A DNA stretch of 37,832 nucleotides from positions 1 through 37,832 of the forward strand of contig CABVRV010000007.1 of NCBI GenBank assembly GCA_902500755.1, read 5' to 3'. This DNA comes from an uncultured Nitrospira sp. (GTDB lineage: Bacteria > Nitrospirota > Nitrospiria > Nitrospirales > Nitrospiraceae). The notes under the pieces are model-generated. The model did no database searches. It was not told the DNA's origin and saw only the letters and a program-made list of their open reading frames with translations. Positions 7,664-16,498 of the stretch are shown piece after piece. Both the position numbers and the translations under genes were made by a program. Each line of letters begins with the position of its first letter. The first letter of the stretch is position 1.

Positions 7664-7978
7664 ATGAAGCTGCTGGGGAGCGTAGCAACAGTGCTTTGCA
7701 TGACGGCGGTTCTGATCAGTCCTGCATGGAGTGGCGACAAAGGAAAGAACGATGAGGTGAAGAAAGCCATCGAGATGGCTGCCGCGGCCAAGGTGACGAT
7801 CGATCAAGCCATCAAGACCGCTTCGGCGAAAGTAGCCGGCAAGATTATCGAAGCTGAATTAGAAAAGAAGCACAACAAGCTCATCTGGGAGGTCGAAGTG
7901 GTCACGGCCGACAACAAAGTGATGGAAGTTCACATCGACGCCGAGACCGGCGCGGTGATCGACGTGGAGGAAGAGTAG
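7664..7978 (+). CDS. Exported PepSY-domain protein
   Basis: The 104-residue protein has a signal peptide (MKLLGSVATVLCMTAVL, cleavage near SPAWS-GD at about residue 23). One PepSY-like domain follows: a helix (KVTIDQAIKTASAKVAGK), then strands LIWEVEVVT and EVHIDAETGAVIDVEEE, with the DAETG turn typical of the family. PepSY domains are known as inhibitors or modulators of proteases and of redox or cation-linked membrane proteins; the partner here is unknown. A site-2-type protease is 0.9 kb downstream on the opposite strand. TTGAGGAGGT gives a strong ribosome site. The gene stands alone, and the 177 nt after it contain nothing recognisable beyond the ribosome site of the next gene. Confidence 0.88.
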   Translation: MKLLGSVATVLCMTAVLISPAWSGDKGKNDEVKKAIEMAAAAKVTIDQAIKTASAKVAGKIIEAELEKKHNKLIWEVEVVTADNKVMEVHIDAETGAVIDVEEE

Positions 7979-8155
7979 TCTTAGACGGCCTAACAACAAA
8001 AGCCGGAGCACAGGGAGTGATTCACAGACGCGTGACGCGAGGCTAAGGGGATCCTGATTGCCAAACCCAACTACATCAACCGCAAAAGTATATAGAGCTG
8101 GATGACATGGGGGTCTCTGTTTCCTGGCTAGACGGCTCTAGCGAAGGGGGTTGCT

Positions 8156-8737
8156 ATGCCGGTGAGGAAGACGCTTACCTTAGGGTTGGGTGTCATGCTG
8201 TGTCTACTCGTGGATTGGGGAAGCGGATTGGCCGGTAAGGAATCGGCCTTGGTTCCCGCAGACACTGTGGTGGATTACATTCATGCTGTGTTGACGTCAG
8301 ACCGGACGTTTTACACCGTGCATGTTGTGGAGGGGATGCAACGTCGTGGAGTGATCGAATCCTCGGAACACTGGCGCTCGGAAAAGGCATTGCCTCTGCC
8401 CGCTCAATTCTTTCAAGAGTCCTCACGGCTCGCTGCGCTCACAGGAGTCAAGGTCCAATACAGGCTGGTCAGTCTCCATCCCATCAACAAGCTGAGTGGG
8501 CCTGCGAACGAGTTTGAGAAGAAAGGGCTGGAAGCCGTCATGGCGGACCCAGATCGTCCCTATAAGGGGTTTGTCACGGAGGGGGGCGAGAGGCGGTTTC
8601 AAGCCTTGTACGCAGACCATGCGGTCTCGCCCGTCTGCGTCACGTGTCATAACGCGCATCCGCAGAGTCCCAAGCGGGATTACAAGCTCGACGATGTGCT
8701 GGGAGCAGTCTCGATTTCCATCCCAGCTCCCAGATGA
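8156..8737 (+). CDS. Exported DUF3365-like c-type haem protein
   Basis: The product has 193 residues: a signal sequence or N-terminal anchor (residues 1-26), then a sensor-like alpha/beta domain and one haem-binding CVTCH motif at residues 161-165. The pattern ERRFQALYADHAVSPVC-x2-CH followed by NAHPQSPKRDY and LDDVLGAVSISIP near the end is what I know from the DUF3365 (Tll0287-like) family, a periplasmic PAS-like fold with covalently bound haem. Family members are thought to be redox or gas sensors or electron carriers. No kinase or cyclase domain is fused, so it probably acts as a soluble periplasmic protein. AAGGGGG upstream supports the ATG. It points toward the M50 protease gene and shares no operon. 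Confidence 0.85.
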   Translation: MPVRKTLTLGLGVMLCLLVDWGSGLAGKESALVPADTVVDYIHAVLTSDRTFYTVHVVEGMQRRGVIESSEHWRSEKALPLPAQFFQESSRLAALTGVKVQYRLVSLHPINKLSGPANEFEKKGLEAVMADPDRPYKGFVTEGGERRFQALYADHAVSPVCVTCHNAHPQSPKRDYKLDDVLGAVSISIPAPR

Positions 8738-8776
8738 TCGGGTTGGAGTCTGAGCAATCAGAAATAGGTCGATCCT

Positions 8777-8880
8777 CTATTCTTGTGCGGACGCGCGAAT
8801 GGCTCGCACGCGTTCGATTATCGCCTCGGCTTCCGTCTCACGGTTCAATGAGCGCAGTGCTTCGGCGAGGCCTTGCTCAT
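8777..8880 (-). pseudogene. Possible C-terminal remnant of a TPR-type protein
   Basis: Just beyond the M50 protease stop, the minus strand has an open frame reading EQGLAEALRSLNRETEAEAI and then ERVRAIRASAQE before a TAG at 8777-8779. The amphipathic, alanine- and glutamate-rich text resembles the end of a tetratricopeptide protein. It has no start codon and is closed upstream by a TGA inside the protease gene, so it would be a leftover tail. Support is composition only. Confidence 0.25.
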
Positions 8881-10010
8881 GCGACTCCCTCCAGATCCAA
8901 TTTCAGCGCGAGCAATTTCAACAAATCCTTGAGCGTCACGATGCCGGCAAGACGATCTCCGTCCATTACTAGGAGCTGGCTATTGCCGGTCCGGTTCATG
9001 ATGGCTAGAGCGGCCAGCGCTCCGGTCTCGATGTCGACGGTGTTGTCCTTCGAGCAGGGCAGGGCGACATCGCGCACGAGGAGTCGATTCCACTGGTCGC
9101 GCGGGATCCCTGAAATTTGCTTCGAGCTGATGCAGCCGACGAGACGAGCATCGTCGACAACTGGGTACATGGTGTGGAGCGATCGATAGAAATGTTCTTC
9201 GACCAACTTATCCACGGAGAGATCTGGTGAGACGGAAGCAGGGTTAGGCGTCATGAATCGCTGGATTGGCTCGCTTCCCAGCATCGTCCGCGCAACCACC
9301 TGGTAGTAAGAGGCCTTGGCCGCTCCCCGTAGGAAGAGGCCGACAATGAACCACCAGACCCCCACTATAAAGTTGCCGGTGAAGGCCTGGGCGACTCCCG
9401 ACAACATCAGAAAAAAGCCTAGGATCGATCCAGCCAGCGACGCCCAGCGAGTGGCACGACGGAAATCTTTTGTCCATTGCCATAAACCGGCCCGCAGAGC
9501 GCGTCCACCGTCAAGGGGAAAGGCTGGGATCAGATTGAATCCGCCCAGGAGGCTGTTAGCGAATGCCAGGCACCTGAGAATTCCTAAAGCGGGAAGGGGA
9601 AGCTGGGTCTGATACCCGACTTCGAATGCCAGATAGAACGCGGCGCCCAGCGCGAAGCTGGAGATGGGGCCGGCGATCGCCATGAGACATTCCGCTTTAG
9701 GACTGGGCGGTTCTTTCTCCATCTGCGCCACGCCACCAAAGACGAGCAAGGTGATCGAGCTGATCGGAAGTGCATAGTGCCGCGCGACGAGCGAGTGGGC
9801 GAACTCGTGGAACACGAGCGACCCCAATAGGCCCATCGTTGCGACGGCGCCCATCCACCAGTAGGTATCGTCGGAAAGGCCGAGATAATACTCAGGGAAG
9901 TACCAACGCGCCAGCGACCAAGCGGCCAATACGACAAGGAAGACCCAACTCAGGTTGAGCCGGACTTTGAACCCTAAGATGTCAAACAGCGTCACATATC
10001 TGCTGAACAT
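8877..10010 (-). CDS. Site-2-type membrane metalloprotease (M50) with two CBS domains
   Basis: The protein has 377 residues from the ATG at 10010; upstream in-frame codons to 10313 have no coding character, and MFSRYVTLFDILGF is a typical start for this family. Zinc site: HEFAH at residues 68-72 in a membrane helix, and the third ligand Asp167 in NLIPAFPLDGGR. About six membrane segments span residues 18-235. Two CBS modules follow (about 245-300 and 310-375; SVDKLVEEHF, NTVDIETGALAAL), which in this family bind adenine nucleotides and may gate activity. It resembles stand-alone SpoIVFB/Rip-type proteases that cleave membrane-bound anti-sigma factors or clear membrane peptides. The substrate is unknown; no anti-sigma gene is adjacent. 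Confidence 0.9.
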   Translation of the reverse strand: MFSRYVTLFDILGFKVRLNLSWVFLVVLAAWSLARWYFPEYYLGLSDDTYWWMGAVATMGLLGSLVFHEFAHSLVARHYALPISSITLLVFGGVAQMEKEPPSPKAECLMAIAGPISSFALGAAFYLAFEVGYQTQLPLPALGILRCLAFANSLLGGFNLIPAFPLDGGRALRAGLWQWTKDFRRATRWASLAGSILGFFLMLSGVAQAFTGNFIVGVWWFIVGLFLRGAAKASYYQVVARTMLGSEPIQRFMTPNPASVSPDLSVDKLVEEHFYRSLHTMYPVVDDARLVGCISSKQISGIPRDQWNRLLVRDVALPCSKDNTVDIETGALAALAIMNRTGNSQLLVMDGDRLAGIVTLKDLLKLLALKLDLEGVA

Positions 10011-10557
10011 CACCGTCTCTCTATCATCGTGCCTTCTGGAAAGCCACAACAATTCACAGGCACAAGTGACAACCATGAAGCGATGGCCGATATCGAATGG
10101 AAATGTTGACCAACACCTGCCTGGGTATCCACGTCTGTAGCGTCTTGCAACAGCGCCCCTCGTGAGACCGGGGCTTTTTGCCTGATGGCGACAGCAATGA
10201 CTTTTCCCAACCACTTCTTTCTTGAGCGACTTGAGCCACGCCTCACTCAGGCCTATTTCGGAGCAAATGGCACGATGATTGCGCAGACGCACGAGAGAAG
10301 CAGGTGCACGCATAATCTCTTGCGCAAGTACGGACCTGCACCATCATACCAAGAGACCGACGATTCAATGGAGGCATGGAATCAAGCTGACCGTTGCCCT
10401 ACTCCTTCAGGTTGAATCGTTTGCAGGAATCTCATAGAGATGTTAGATCCGCCTCCACTCTCCTTTCTCAATGGAGAAGGGGGTTTCCGATGAACACGTG
10501 AGATGGAATCGCTTTGAAACAGATTGACCAAAGCCGAACAAGGATCGGGTAACTGGC
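10011..10557. other. 547-base gene-free region with a plus-strand terminator-like hairpin
   Basis: I see no credible gene here. It separates the leftward protease gene from the rightward antiporter operon and should hold both promoters. The notable element is the hairpin with T-tract at 10155-10179. A purine/pyrimidine inverted repeat (TTTCTC AATG GAGAA) near 10457-10471 has no T-tract. Confidence 0.6.
10155..10179 (+). terminator. Rho-independent terminator-like hairpin
   Basis: GCCCC at 10155-10159 pairs with GGGGC at 10170-10174, followed directly by TTTTT. It points rightward although no rightward gene precedes it nearer than 8737, so it may end a small RNA read from the 5' leader of the protease gene in antisense, or be incidental. 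Confidence 0.5.
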
Positions 10558-11571
10558 ATGTTCACCTCCTGGGCGGTCTTCTTGGTGAGCGCGGCAGTCA
10601 TTGTCTACGCCGGCACGAAACTGTCCCGCTATGGGGATCAGATCGCGGATCTAACCGGCTTGGGGGGGCTCTGGATCGGCGTTGTGCTGATGGCGGGAGC
10701 CACGTCGCTACCGGAAGTGTTCACCACCGTCAGCGCGAGTCTGCTCGATGCGCCGGACCTTGCTGCCGGTGACTTATTCGGCGCCTGCATGACGAATATG
10801 CTGACGCTTGGCCTCATCGATTTGATGCATCGGCAGAAACGGGTGTGGCAGCAGGCGGCCTTCGAACATGCCCTAAGCGCGGGGTTGGCAATGTTCTTGA
10901 CCGGGCTGGCGGCGTTTTTCATCCTCCTGGGACAAGATGTCAAACATGGCGGCATCGGATGGGGCAGTATGGTGTTATTGCTGTTCTACATCCTCGGCAT
11001 GCGCGTCATTTTCAAGCAGGAGTCCGTTAAGCGCCGTCAGCGTGAGCAAGAAAAAGTCGTTGAAGGCCAAGCGCGTGAGGAGGAGAGGGGACCGAGCAAG
11101 CGCGACGGGTTAAAAGGGGCTGCCGTCGGGTTCGGACTCGGGGCAGTTGCTCTCTTGATCGCAGCGCCGTTTCTCGCGAGTTCGGCGAATCACATTGCCG
11201 ACCAGTCCGGTGTGTCCGCGACGTTTATCGGCACGTCGCTCGTGGCCATTACGACGTCGCTTCCCGAACTCGTGACGGCGATAGCCGCGGTTCGGTTGGG
11301 CGCGTTCGACCTCGCTGTAGGCAACCTGTTCGGCAGCAACGCCTTTAACATGGCCGCTTTCTTTTTTGTAGACGTAGCCTATCGGAGCGGGCCGCTGTTC
11401 AATGCCGTATCGGATGCTCATGCGTTGACCGCCTTGTGGGGCATCCTCATGATGAGCGTGGCATTGATGGGGATTATCTATCGTGTTGAGAAACGGTATC
11501 TCCTGATCGAACCGGACAGCTTGGCCATTATCCTAGGCTACTGCCTCGGACTGTGGCTGTTGTTCCAATGA
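10558..11571 (+). CDS. Sodium/calcium antiporter family membrane protein (CaCA superfamily)
   Basis: The 337-residue protein has the internal duplication of the Na_Ca_ex family: about five membrane segments, a charged loop at residues 155-185 (rich in Arg, Gln and Glu), then five more. The ion-binding alpha repeats are visible as GATSLPEVFTT near residue 47 and TTSLPELVTAI near residue 238, each with the family's GNLFG-like or GDLFG partner about 25 residues later (GDLFGACMTNM, GNLFGSNAFNM). These exchange Na+ or H+ for Ca2+ across the inner membrane. Its stop overlaps the ATG of the following P-type ATPase (ATGA), so both are made together and probably share a job in cation export. The ribosome site is weak. 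Confidence 0.88.
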   Translation: MFTSWAVFLVSAAVIVYAGTKLSRYGDQIADLTGLGGLWIGVVLMAGATSLPEVFTTVSASLLDAPDLAAGDLFGACMTNMLTLGLIDLMHRQKRVWQQAAFEHALSAGLAMFLTGLAAFFILLGQDVKHGGIGWGSMVLLLFYILGMRVIFKQESVKRRQREQEKVVEGQAREEERGPSKRDGLKGAAVGFGLGAVALLIAAPFLASSANHIADQSGVSATFIGTSLVAITTSLPELVTAIAAVRLGAFDLAVGNLFGSNAFNMAAFFFVDVAYRSGPLFNAVSDAHALTALWGILMMSVALMGIIYRVEKRYLLIEPDSLAIILGYCLGLWLLFQ

Positions 11572-14351
11572 ATGCGCCAATCACCACGACCGCAAGAGAA
11601 GAGCGGCAGAACATCGGCATGTGGCGGCTTTCAGCAGAAGACTTGGCTCGACAGGTGGAAGCCGATCCGGAGCATGGTCTTGCCGCCGAGGAAGCCCGGC
11701 GCCGCCTGGATAGCCAAGGCGCCAACGAGCTGCCCGAAAGCCCGCCACCTTCCCTTCTCTCCTTATTCCTGTCTCAGTTCACCAGCGTCATCGTGTGGGT
11801 GCTGATCGGGGCAGCGGTCATCTCCGGTTTCTTAGAAGATTGGCTTGATGCGGCGGCCATCTTGACGATTGTGCTGCTCAACGGAGTTCTTGGGTTTGTT
11901 CAGGAGTTCCGGGCCGAGCGGTCGTTGGCAGCGCTGCGAAAAATGTCGGTCGCGACGGCCCGGGTGGTCCGTGACGGCACGTTGCGAGTGATTCCCGCGC
12001 GTGAGGTCGTCTCCGGCGATGTGGTGCTCCTCGAGGCCGGAGATCGAATTCCGGCAGATGCCAGGCTCGTGTACACGACAAATTTTCATACACAGGAAGC
12101 CTCCCTCACCGGAGAATCGACGCCTGTTGAAAAGGGTGCGGACGCGATCGATCGACCAGATGTGCCGCTGGCCGAACGATCCAACATGGTCTTCATGGGC
12201 ACCGTTGCTGTGTCGGGCAAGGCCCGGGCACTCGTGACTGCCACCGGGCTCAACACAGAACTGGGACACATTGCCACCATGATTCAAAAGGCCGCCGAGG
12301 CGGAGCGGACCGAAACGCCACTTCAGCAGCGCCTCGAGCAATTCGGCTACACCTTATTGTGGTTGGCGCTGGGGGTCGTAAGTGTCGTGTTTGTCTTGGG
12401 CTACTTGCGCGGCGAACCGGCGATGACCATGTTCCTCACATCAGTCAGTCTTGCTGTGGCCGCCGTTCCGGAGGGGCTCCCGGCTGTGGTGACGATCACT
12501 CTTGCCCTGGGTGTCACGCGAATGGTCCGGCGGAACGCCCTCATTCGCAAATTGCCGGCGGTTGAAACCCTCGGCTCCGCCACCGTCATCTGCTCCGATA
12601 AAACCGGCACACTCACGAAGAACGAAATGACGGTGACCAAGCTTTTCGTGGGAGAAAAGGTCTTTGATGTGACCGGCGAAGGATATGATCCCACGGGAGA
12701 GATATGGGAAAACGGTGCTGAGTCCTTGGGCCAAAAAGAACAGGCTTCTCCGAAATGCTCAGGACTCAACTCTCAGCGCGCAGCACCGTCTCCTGGCTTG
12801 CGCGAGCTCCTGACAGCCGCCGTGCTTTGCAACGGCGCTATCTTGAAGGAAGAAGATGGCACCTGGCAGGTGATCGGTGATCCGACGGAGGGGGCCCTCC
12901 TGGTTGCGGCCGCGAAGGCCGGCCTTCGCATCGAAGAACTTGAGCCGACGCACCAGTTTCTTGGAGAGGTCCCGTTCGATCCTGAGCGTAAGATGATGAC
13001 GATTGTGCGGCAGTCGTCGGACGGTCCCGTTGCCTATGTAAAAGGTGCGCCGGATGTCCTCCTTGGCCGATGCACCCATCGCCTGGGGTCGAACGGGACA
13101 ATCGAACCTCTGTCGGATTCAACCCGTGTCTCGGTCCTTGACGCCAATGCGGAATTTGCGCATCACGCGTTGCGTGTGCTGGGTTTTGGCCAGCGTCGGC
13201 TGGCACGCAAACCTGATTCGTATCATTCGTCGGAACTCGAGCAACAACTGGTCTTTCTGGGCCTTGCAGCCATGAAGGATCCGTTGAGACCGGAGGCGAA
13301 AATCGCAGTGCAAGCTTGCCATGCAGCCGGTATCAGGACGGTCATGATCACGGGAGATCACAAGGATACCGCTACGGCGATCGCGGAAGAACTGAGAGGG
13401 GTGAAGGAGTCGATACAGTCGTTGTCCGGGTCGGAATTGGATCGCTTGTCCGATGACGAATTGGTCCGGACTGTGGAGCAGGTGGCGGTCTATGCGAGAG
13501 TCACGGCGGAACACAAGCTGCGGATCGTCAAGGCATGGAAGTCTACCGGCGCCGTCGTGGCCATGACGGGCGACGGCGTGAACGATGCTCCGGCAGTGAA
13601 GGCAGCCGACATCGGTGTCGCGATGGGGATCACAGGAACCGACGTCACGAAAGAAGCCGCCGACATGGTGGTGACGGACGATAATTTCGCCTCAATCGCG
13701 GCGGCTGTGGAAGAGGGGCGGGGAATCTTCGACAATATTCGGAAAGCGGTACATTTCTTACTATCGTGCAACGTGAGCGAGGTACTGGTCATGCTCTTCG
13801 CGACGCTGTTGGGATTACCGCTTCCGCTGCTCCCGATTCAGATTCTCTGGATGAACCTGGTGACGGATGGGTTTCCTGCCCTGGCCTTGGCGGTGGATCC
13901 AAAGGCTCCGGATTTGATGAAGCGCCGACCGAGAAGGCCGGATGCACGGTTGTTGGACAGAGGGAGGCTGGCGGCGATCGGCATCGAGGGGCTGATGCTG
14001 AGCGCCGTCGCGTTGGGGGCGTTTACCTACAGTCTGTACGGTCTCCATCAAGATGTCGAACAAGCGAGAACCGTTGCGTTTACCGTACTGGTGATCAACC
14101 AGTTGGTGCACGCGTTCAACTGTCGGAGCGACCGGTGGTCGTTGCTGCAAGTTGGCGTAGGAACGAATCGACCGTTACTCCTGGCCTTCGCGCTCTCCCT
14201 CGGCATCCAAATAGCCGTGTTGACCATTCCACCGGTGGCTTCAATTTTTAAGGTTGCTCCGCTTCCGCTCGAAGATTGGTTGCTGATGGGGGCGACTGGC
14301 ATTTTGCCGTTTGCCGTCATGGAGGCGGTTAAATGGTGGCGACGCACATGA
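11568..14351 (+). CDS. SERCA-like (P2A) cation-transporting P-type ATPase, probably Ca2+ exporting
   Basis: The 927-residue protein has the full P-type order: N-terminal cation-ATPase domain, TGES at 181-184, phosphorylated Asp344 in CSDKTGTLT, and GDGVND at 668-673. Residues matching SERCA Ca2+ ligands are present: Glu302 in PEGLP (M4), Asn735 and Glu738 in NVSE (M5), and Asn763, Thr766 and Asp767 in NLVTDG (M6). At the position I align with SERCA Glu908 in M8 there is Gln845, so one of the two Ca2+ sites may be altered. The start at ATG 11568 overlaps the antiporter stop; a GTG at 11553 is also in frame. Energy-driven export of Ca2+ (or Mn2+) is the likely role; coupling to the antiporter supports Ca2+. 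Confidence 0.92.
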   Translation: MNAPITTTAREERQNIGMWRLSAEDLARQVEADPEHGLAAEEARRRLDSQGANELPESPPPSLLSLFLSQFTSVIVWVLIGAAVISGFLEDWLDAAAILTIVLLNGVLGFVQEFRAERSLAALRKMSVATARVVRDGTLRVIPAREVVSGDVVLLEAGDRIPADARLVYTTNFHTQEASLTGESTPVEKGADAIDRPDVPLAERSNMVFMGTVAVSGKARALVTATGLNTELGHIATMIQKAAEAERTETPLQQRLEQFGYTLLWLALGVVSVVFVLGYLRGEPAMTMFLTSVSLAVAAVPEGLPAVVTITLALGVTRMVRRNALIRKLPAVETLGSATVICSDKTGTLTKNEMTVTKLFVGEKVFDVTGEGYDPTGEIWENGAESLGQKEQASPKCSGLNSQRAAPSPGLRELLTAAVLCNGAILKEEDGTWQVIGDPTEGALLVAAAKAGLRIEELEPTHQFLGEVPFDPERKMMTIVRQSSDGPVAYVKGAPDVLLGRCTHRLGSNGTIEPLSDSTRVSVLDANAEFAHHALRVLGFGQRRLARKPDSYHSSELEQQLVFLGLAAMKDPLRPEAKIAVQACHAAGIRTVMITGDHKDTATAIAEELRGVKESIQSLSGSELDRLSDDELVRTVEQVAVYARVTAEHKLRIVKAWKSTGAVVAMTGDGVNDAPAVKAADIGVAMGITGTDVTKEAADMVVTDDNFASIAAAVEEGRGIFDNIRKAVHFLLSCNVSEVLVMLFATLLGLPLPLLPIQILWMNLVTDGFPALALAVDPKAPDLMKRRPRRPDARLLDRGRLAAIGIEGLMLSAVALGAFTYSLYGLHQDVEQARTVAFTVLVINQLVHAFNCRSDRWSLLQVGVGTNRPLLLAFALSLGIQIAVLTIPPVASIFKVAPLPLEDWLLMGATGILPFAVMEAVKWWRRT

Positions 14352-14488
14352 AGATCGAGACAGTCAACGCAGTTGTTACGGTCCACCATAACTGGCAAGG
14401 GACGTGGCGTATGTACCGTGATCGTTTTCGAACAAGCTCTCTGGATGAACTGAGCGATCCGCTAAGATGTTATTATGGTGTTGCATAA
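14348..14488 (+). CDS. Short ORF coupled to the P-type ATPase
   Basis: This ORF has 46 codons plus a stop, with its ATG overlapping the ATPase stop (ATGA), the same coupling used between antiporter and ATPase. The product begins [20 protein letters not shown] and continues with a charged, helical-looking tail ending CYYGVA. It is soluble, with no membrane segment or cysteine pair. Support is the overlap and reasonable codon use; I do not recognise a family. It could be a small accessory of the ATPase or the decayed start of a longer gene. Confidence 0.4.
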   Translation: MKIETVNAVVTVHHNWQGTWRMYRDRFRTSSLDELSDPLRCYYGVA

Positions 14489-14822
14489 GCGGTTGGCCGA
14501 CACTATAAGAAGATACATAAAATGTGCGGACGATGTCGGCGAAGGGTGACGGTTCCCTTTCGTAAAACTTGAAAGCGATTGAATGCCTCATCGGATCTTT
14601 TCTCCTGGGAACAACTTGATTCTGAGAATCTCCCATCGTCATGGCTATGATCCCCCGCAAGCCCGGTGAGTTACTGCTTGCGAAGCGGTCATCGATTTCG
14701 TAAACGAACAGGGTCGCGTTGATACGGGGTTGCGAAGGAGCCGCTGAGTTCAGACGGCGAGTCTGATGGTGTGGGTACCCGCGCTGATTCGGACCCCATG
14801 CGTGCATTCAAGGACAATCATC
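14489..14822. other. Gene-free region upstream of the lipoprotein gene
   Basis: These 334 bases hold no gene I can support. A 143-codon frame on the minus strand (14376-14807) lacks a ribosome site and protein-like composition. A 20-codon frame near 14641 begins MAMIPRKPGELLL, faintly like the start of CsrA, but stops at once. Confidence 0.5.
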
Positions 14823-15245
14823 ATGCTGAAACACATCGGCGTAGGCTGTATTCTATGCATCTTCGTGCTAGCCGGCTGCACCAAGTCCTCCAGGGTAGAC
14901 ATTCCACCCCGTGTTCACGACATCCAGATCAGCGGTAAAGACTCTATTGCTCCCTTCGAGTTGTATGCCGCCGTCGGAGAAGAAATCCGGTGGCATAACA
15001 ACCTCGCAGTTCCGATTCATCTCGGATTGCTGGGCGTCAAGCCGATCGAGGAAGTGGGTTGCGGCAAGGGTTTCAAGACATGGTTCGGAGCGATTAAGGA
15101 CGTCGTCGTCATTCCCGCCGGGGGGTATGTCAGTGTTTGTTTTTTACGGGCTCGAACGGTCCGGTATAACATCTGGACAGATATCGCAGATCCCTTCCGT
15201 TCGATGAGTCCAACGGCAATCATTCATCTCGACGAGGCCGCATGA
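14823..15245 (+). CDS. Lipoprotein with a cupredoxin-like beta domain
   Basis: The product has 140 residues from the ATG at 14823, chosen because it opens a proper lipoprotein signal: basic MLKH, hydrophobic core, lipobox LAGC with Cys19. The 19 codons upstream in the same frame do not fit a signal. The mature part is all-beta in appearance (HDIQISG, FELYAAVGEEIRWHN, VVVIPAGGYVSVCF, TVRYNIWTD), the pattern of cupredoxin-like folds, where a His after RW and a Cys near the end would be metal ligands. Here the classic Cys-x-His-x-Met set is incomplete, so copper binding is doubtful. It probably sits on the outer membrane facing the periplasm. It is monocistronic. Confidence 0.78.
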   Translation: MLKHIGVGCILCIFVLAGCTKSSRVDIPPRVHDIQISGKDSIAPFELYAAVGEEIRWHNNLAVPIHLGLLGVKPIEEVGCGKGFKTWFGAIKDVVVIPAGGYVSVCFLRARTVRYNIWTDIADPFRSMSPTAIIHLDEAA

Positions 15246-15386
15246 TGGCAAATGGTTTATTGACAACATCATGCTGAAGAGGCAGTGATGAGCATGGTTG
15301 TGCGTCAAGTGTCGCCTACGATCAAAAGCGAGCAGGCAGTTTCTGGCGCAACGAGTTTTGCCTCCGATCCGTACGTTTCAGCGGTT

Positions 15387-16241
15387 TCATGCCAACAACG
15401 ATAGCATGGCTCGATTCCAGCCAATGGGGCCCAGTCCTGGAGCACGGATAAGTCCAGGAAGCTCGATGTCCGGTTCATATGAGCCGTCGTGTTGTTGGAC
15501 GAGGACAGGACGGTCTACTGCTTTCAGCATCGGGAGATCGTTCAGGCTGTTGCCGATGCCCACGGTGATGAGTCGGTCACGATGATGGTCAGCCAGACGG
15601 CGGTAACATTCGATGAGGTATTGCACGGCCTGCCCCTTATCCTGGATACCCATCAGGTGATGAAAGCGATCGCCTTTGGTCCAGCGCAGGCCACGGGCGG
15701 TGATGGCCTGGGTGAGAGCGTCTAGTGTGCAGCGCTCGCTTTCTACGACGAACGGCTCATCATAGTCGCGCTGTTTGGCCAGTTCTGCTTCTTGTCGAGA
15801 AAGCCCCGCCCGCGTCACGACCTCCTCGACAGGCATATCGCCGTATCCTCTCAGTTCGACATCGAGTTCTTGTTCAATCTCTTTCAAGGCTCGGCGAAGC
15901 CGAGGATAGGAGGTGCCTAGGCTCACAATATGATACTGGTCGTGGGCAGTCGCAGCCATAAGCTGGAATGGGAAGTAGTTTGATGGAACGAACACTGCGC
16001 CTCCGTTCTCCACGATGAAGGGGTGTTCATTGCGGAGGCGAGAGCGGAGCGGTTCAATCTCCGCCCGTGTCTTGCTCGAGACCACGACAATGGGAATCGA
16101 ACGCGCACGAAGCTCATCCAACGCTTCTCGGGCGGCATCGAATGAGTAGGTTGAGTCGTCGAGAAGGGTGCCGTCCAAGTCTGTGAAGACGACCATGGCC
16201 CTTGTGGCTTCGTCGATGGCGCTCAGTTTTTGCGAGGGCAT
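15387..16241 (-). CDS. mpgP: Mannosyl-/glucosyl-3-phosphoglycerate phosphatase (HAD, MpgP type)
   Basis: The enzyme has 284 residues. HAD motif I is FTDLDGTLLD with Asp21 and Asp23, motif II is VVVSSKTRAEI near residue 56, and motif IV is GIGNSLNDLPML near residue 230. The text HPFIVENGGAVFVP and the MGIQDKGQAV loop are those of the MpgP/YedP subfamily, which dephosphorylates mannosyl-3-phosphoglycerate (and in several species glucosyl-3-phosphoglycerate) to the compatible solute. CAGGAG 5 nt before the ATG supports the start. It is divergent from the glucosyl-3-phosphoglycerate synthase gene across 257 nt, so the pair forms a complete two-step route to glucosylglycerate. Which sugar it prefers cannot be read from the sequence. 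Confidence 0.88.
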   Translation of the reverse strand: MPSQKLSAIDEATRAMVVFTDLDGTLLDDSTYSFDAAREALDELRARSIPIVVVSSKTRAEIEPLRSRLRNEHPFIVENGGAVFVPSNYFPFQLMAATAHDQYHIVSLGTSYPRLRRALKEIEQELDVELRGYGDMPVEEVVTRAGLSRQEAELAKQRDYDEPFVVESERCTLDALTQAITARGLRWTKGDRFHHLMGIQDKGQAVQYLIECYRRLADHHRDRLITVGIGNSLNDLPMLKAVDRPVLVQQHDGSYEPDIELPGLIRAPGLGPIGWNRAMLSLLA

Positions 16242-16328
16242 GATGCTCCTGATGGGTCCTCAACAGAATATGCCATTGCCCATCCTAAATGAACCCAAGA
16301 GCCTGTGAAAGGTGGCTGCCGGGAGTGC

Positions 16329-16428
16329 TTTTCAATATGTACGAGAACGATGAACTATATAATACGATGCAACAATTCATGAAATTCCATCTGGGATTAG
16401 TCTCTCATCTGTGCCATGCTGGGGCACA
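16329..16428 (+). promoter_or_regulatory. Putative promoter and inverted repeat upstream of the solute operon
   Basis: A perfect TATAAT (16358-16363) lies 136 nt before the synthase ATG, with TTTTCA at 16329 and no good -35 at 17 nt. Downstream, TGTGCC (16410-16415) and GGCACA (16423-16428) form a 6-bp inverted repeat with a 7-nt spacer, a possible operator or leader hairpin. Confidence 0.35.
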
Positions 16429-16498
16429 TCCGGCCGCGGCGAAGGCGACGCTGAGATAGCGGAGCTTCAGCCGCGCTGAATGTGGAAGGAGCATCGTC

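Noticed and set aside
8128-8141. Two CTAG tetramers upstream of the haem protein gene
   Set aside because: They are 10 nt apart instead of 12 and lack the ACTAGG/CCTAGT arms, so they do not belong to the dyad family.
10010-10313. N-terminal extension of the M50 protease frame
   Set aside because: The extra residues lack family similarity, and MFSRYVTLFDILGF is the expected start.
14641-14703. Short frame starting MAMIPRKPGELLL, faintly like CsrA
   Set aside because: It stops after about 20 codons and lacks the rest of the CsrA core; similarity is limited to KPGE.
14376-14807. 143-codon minus-strand frame
   Set aside because: No ribosome site, no recognisable domain, and composition unlike neighbouring genes.
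15284-15405. Short frame of about 38 codons with an ATG near GAGG
   Set aside because: No family pattern, and it overlaps the 3' end of the phosphatase gene.
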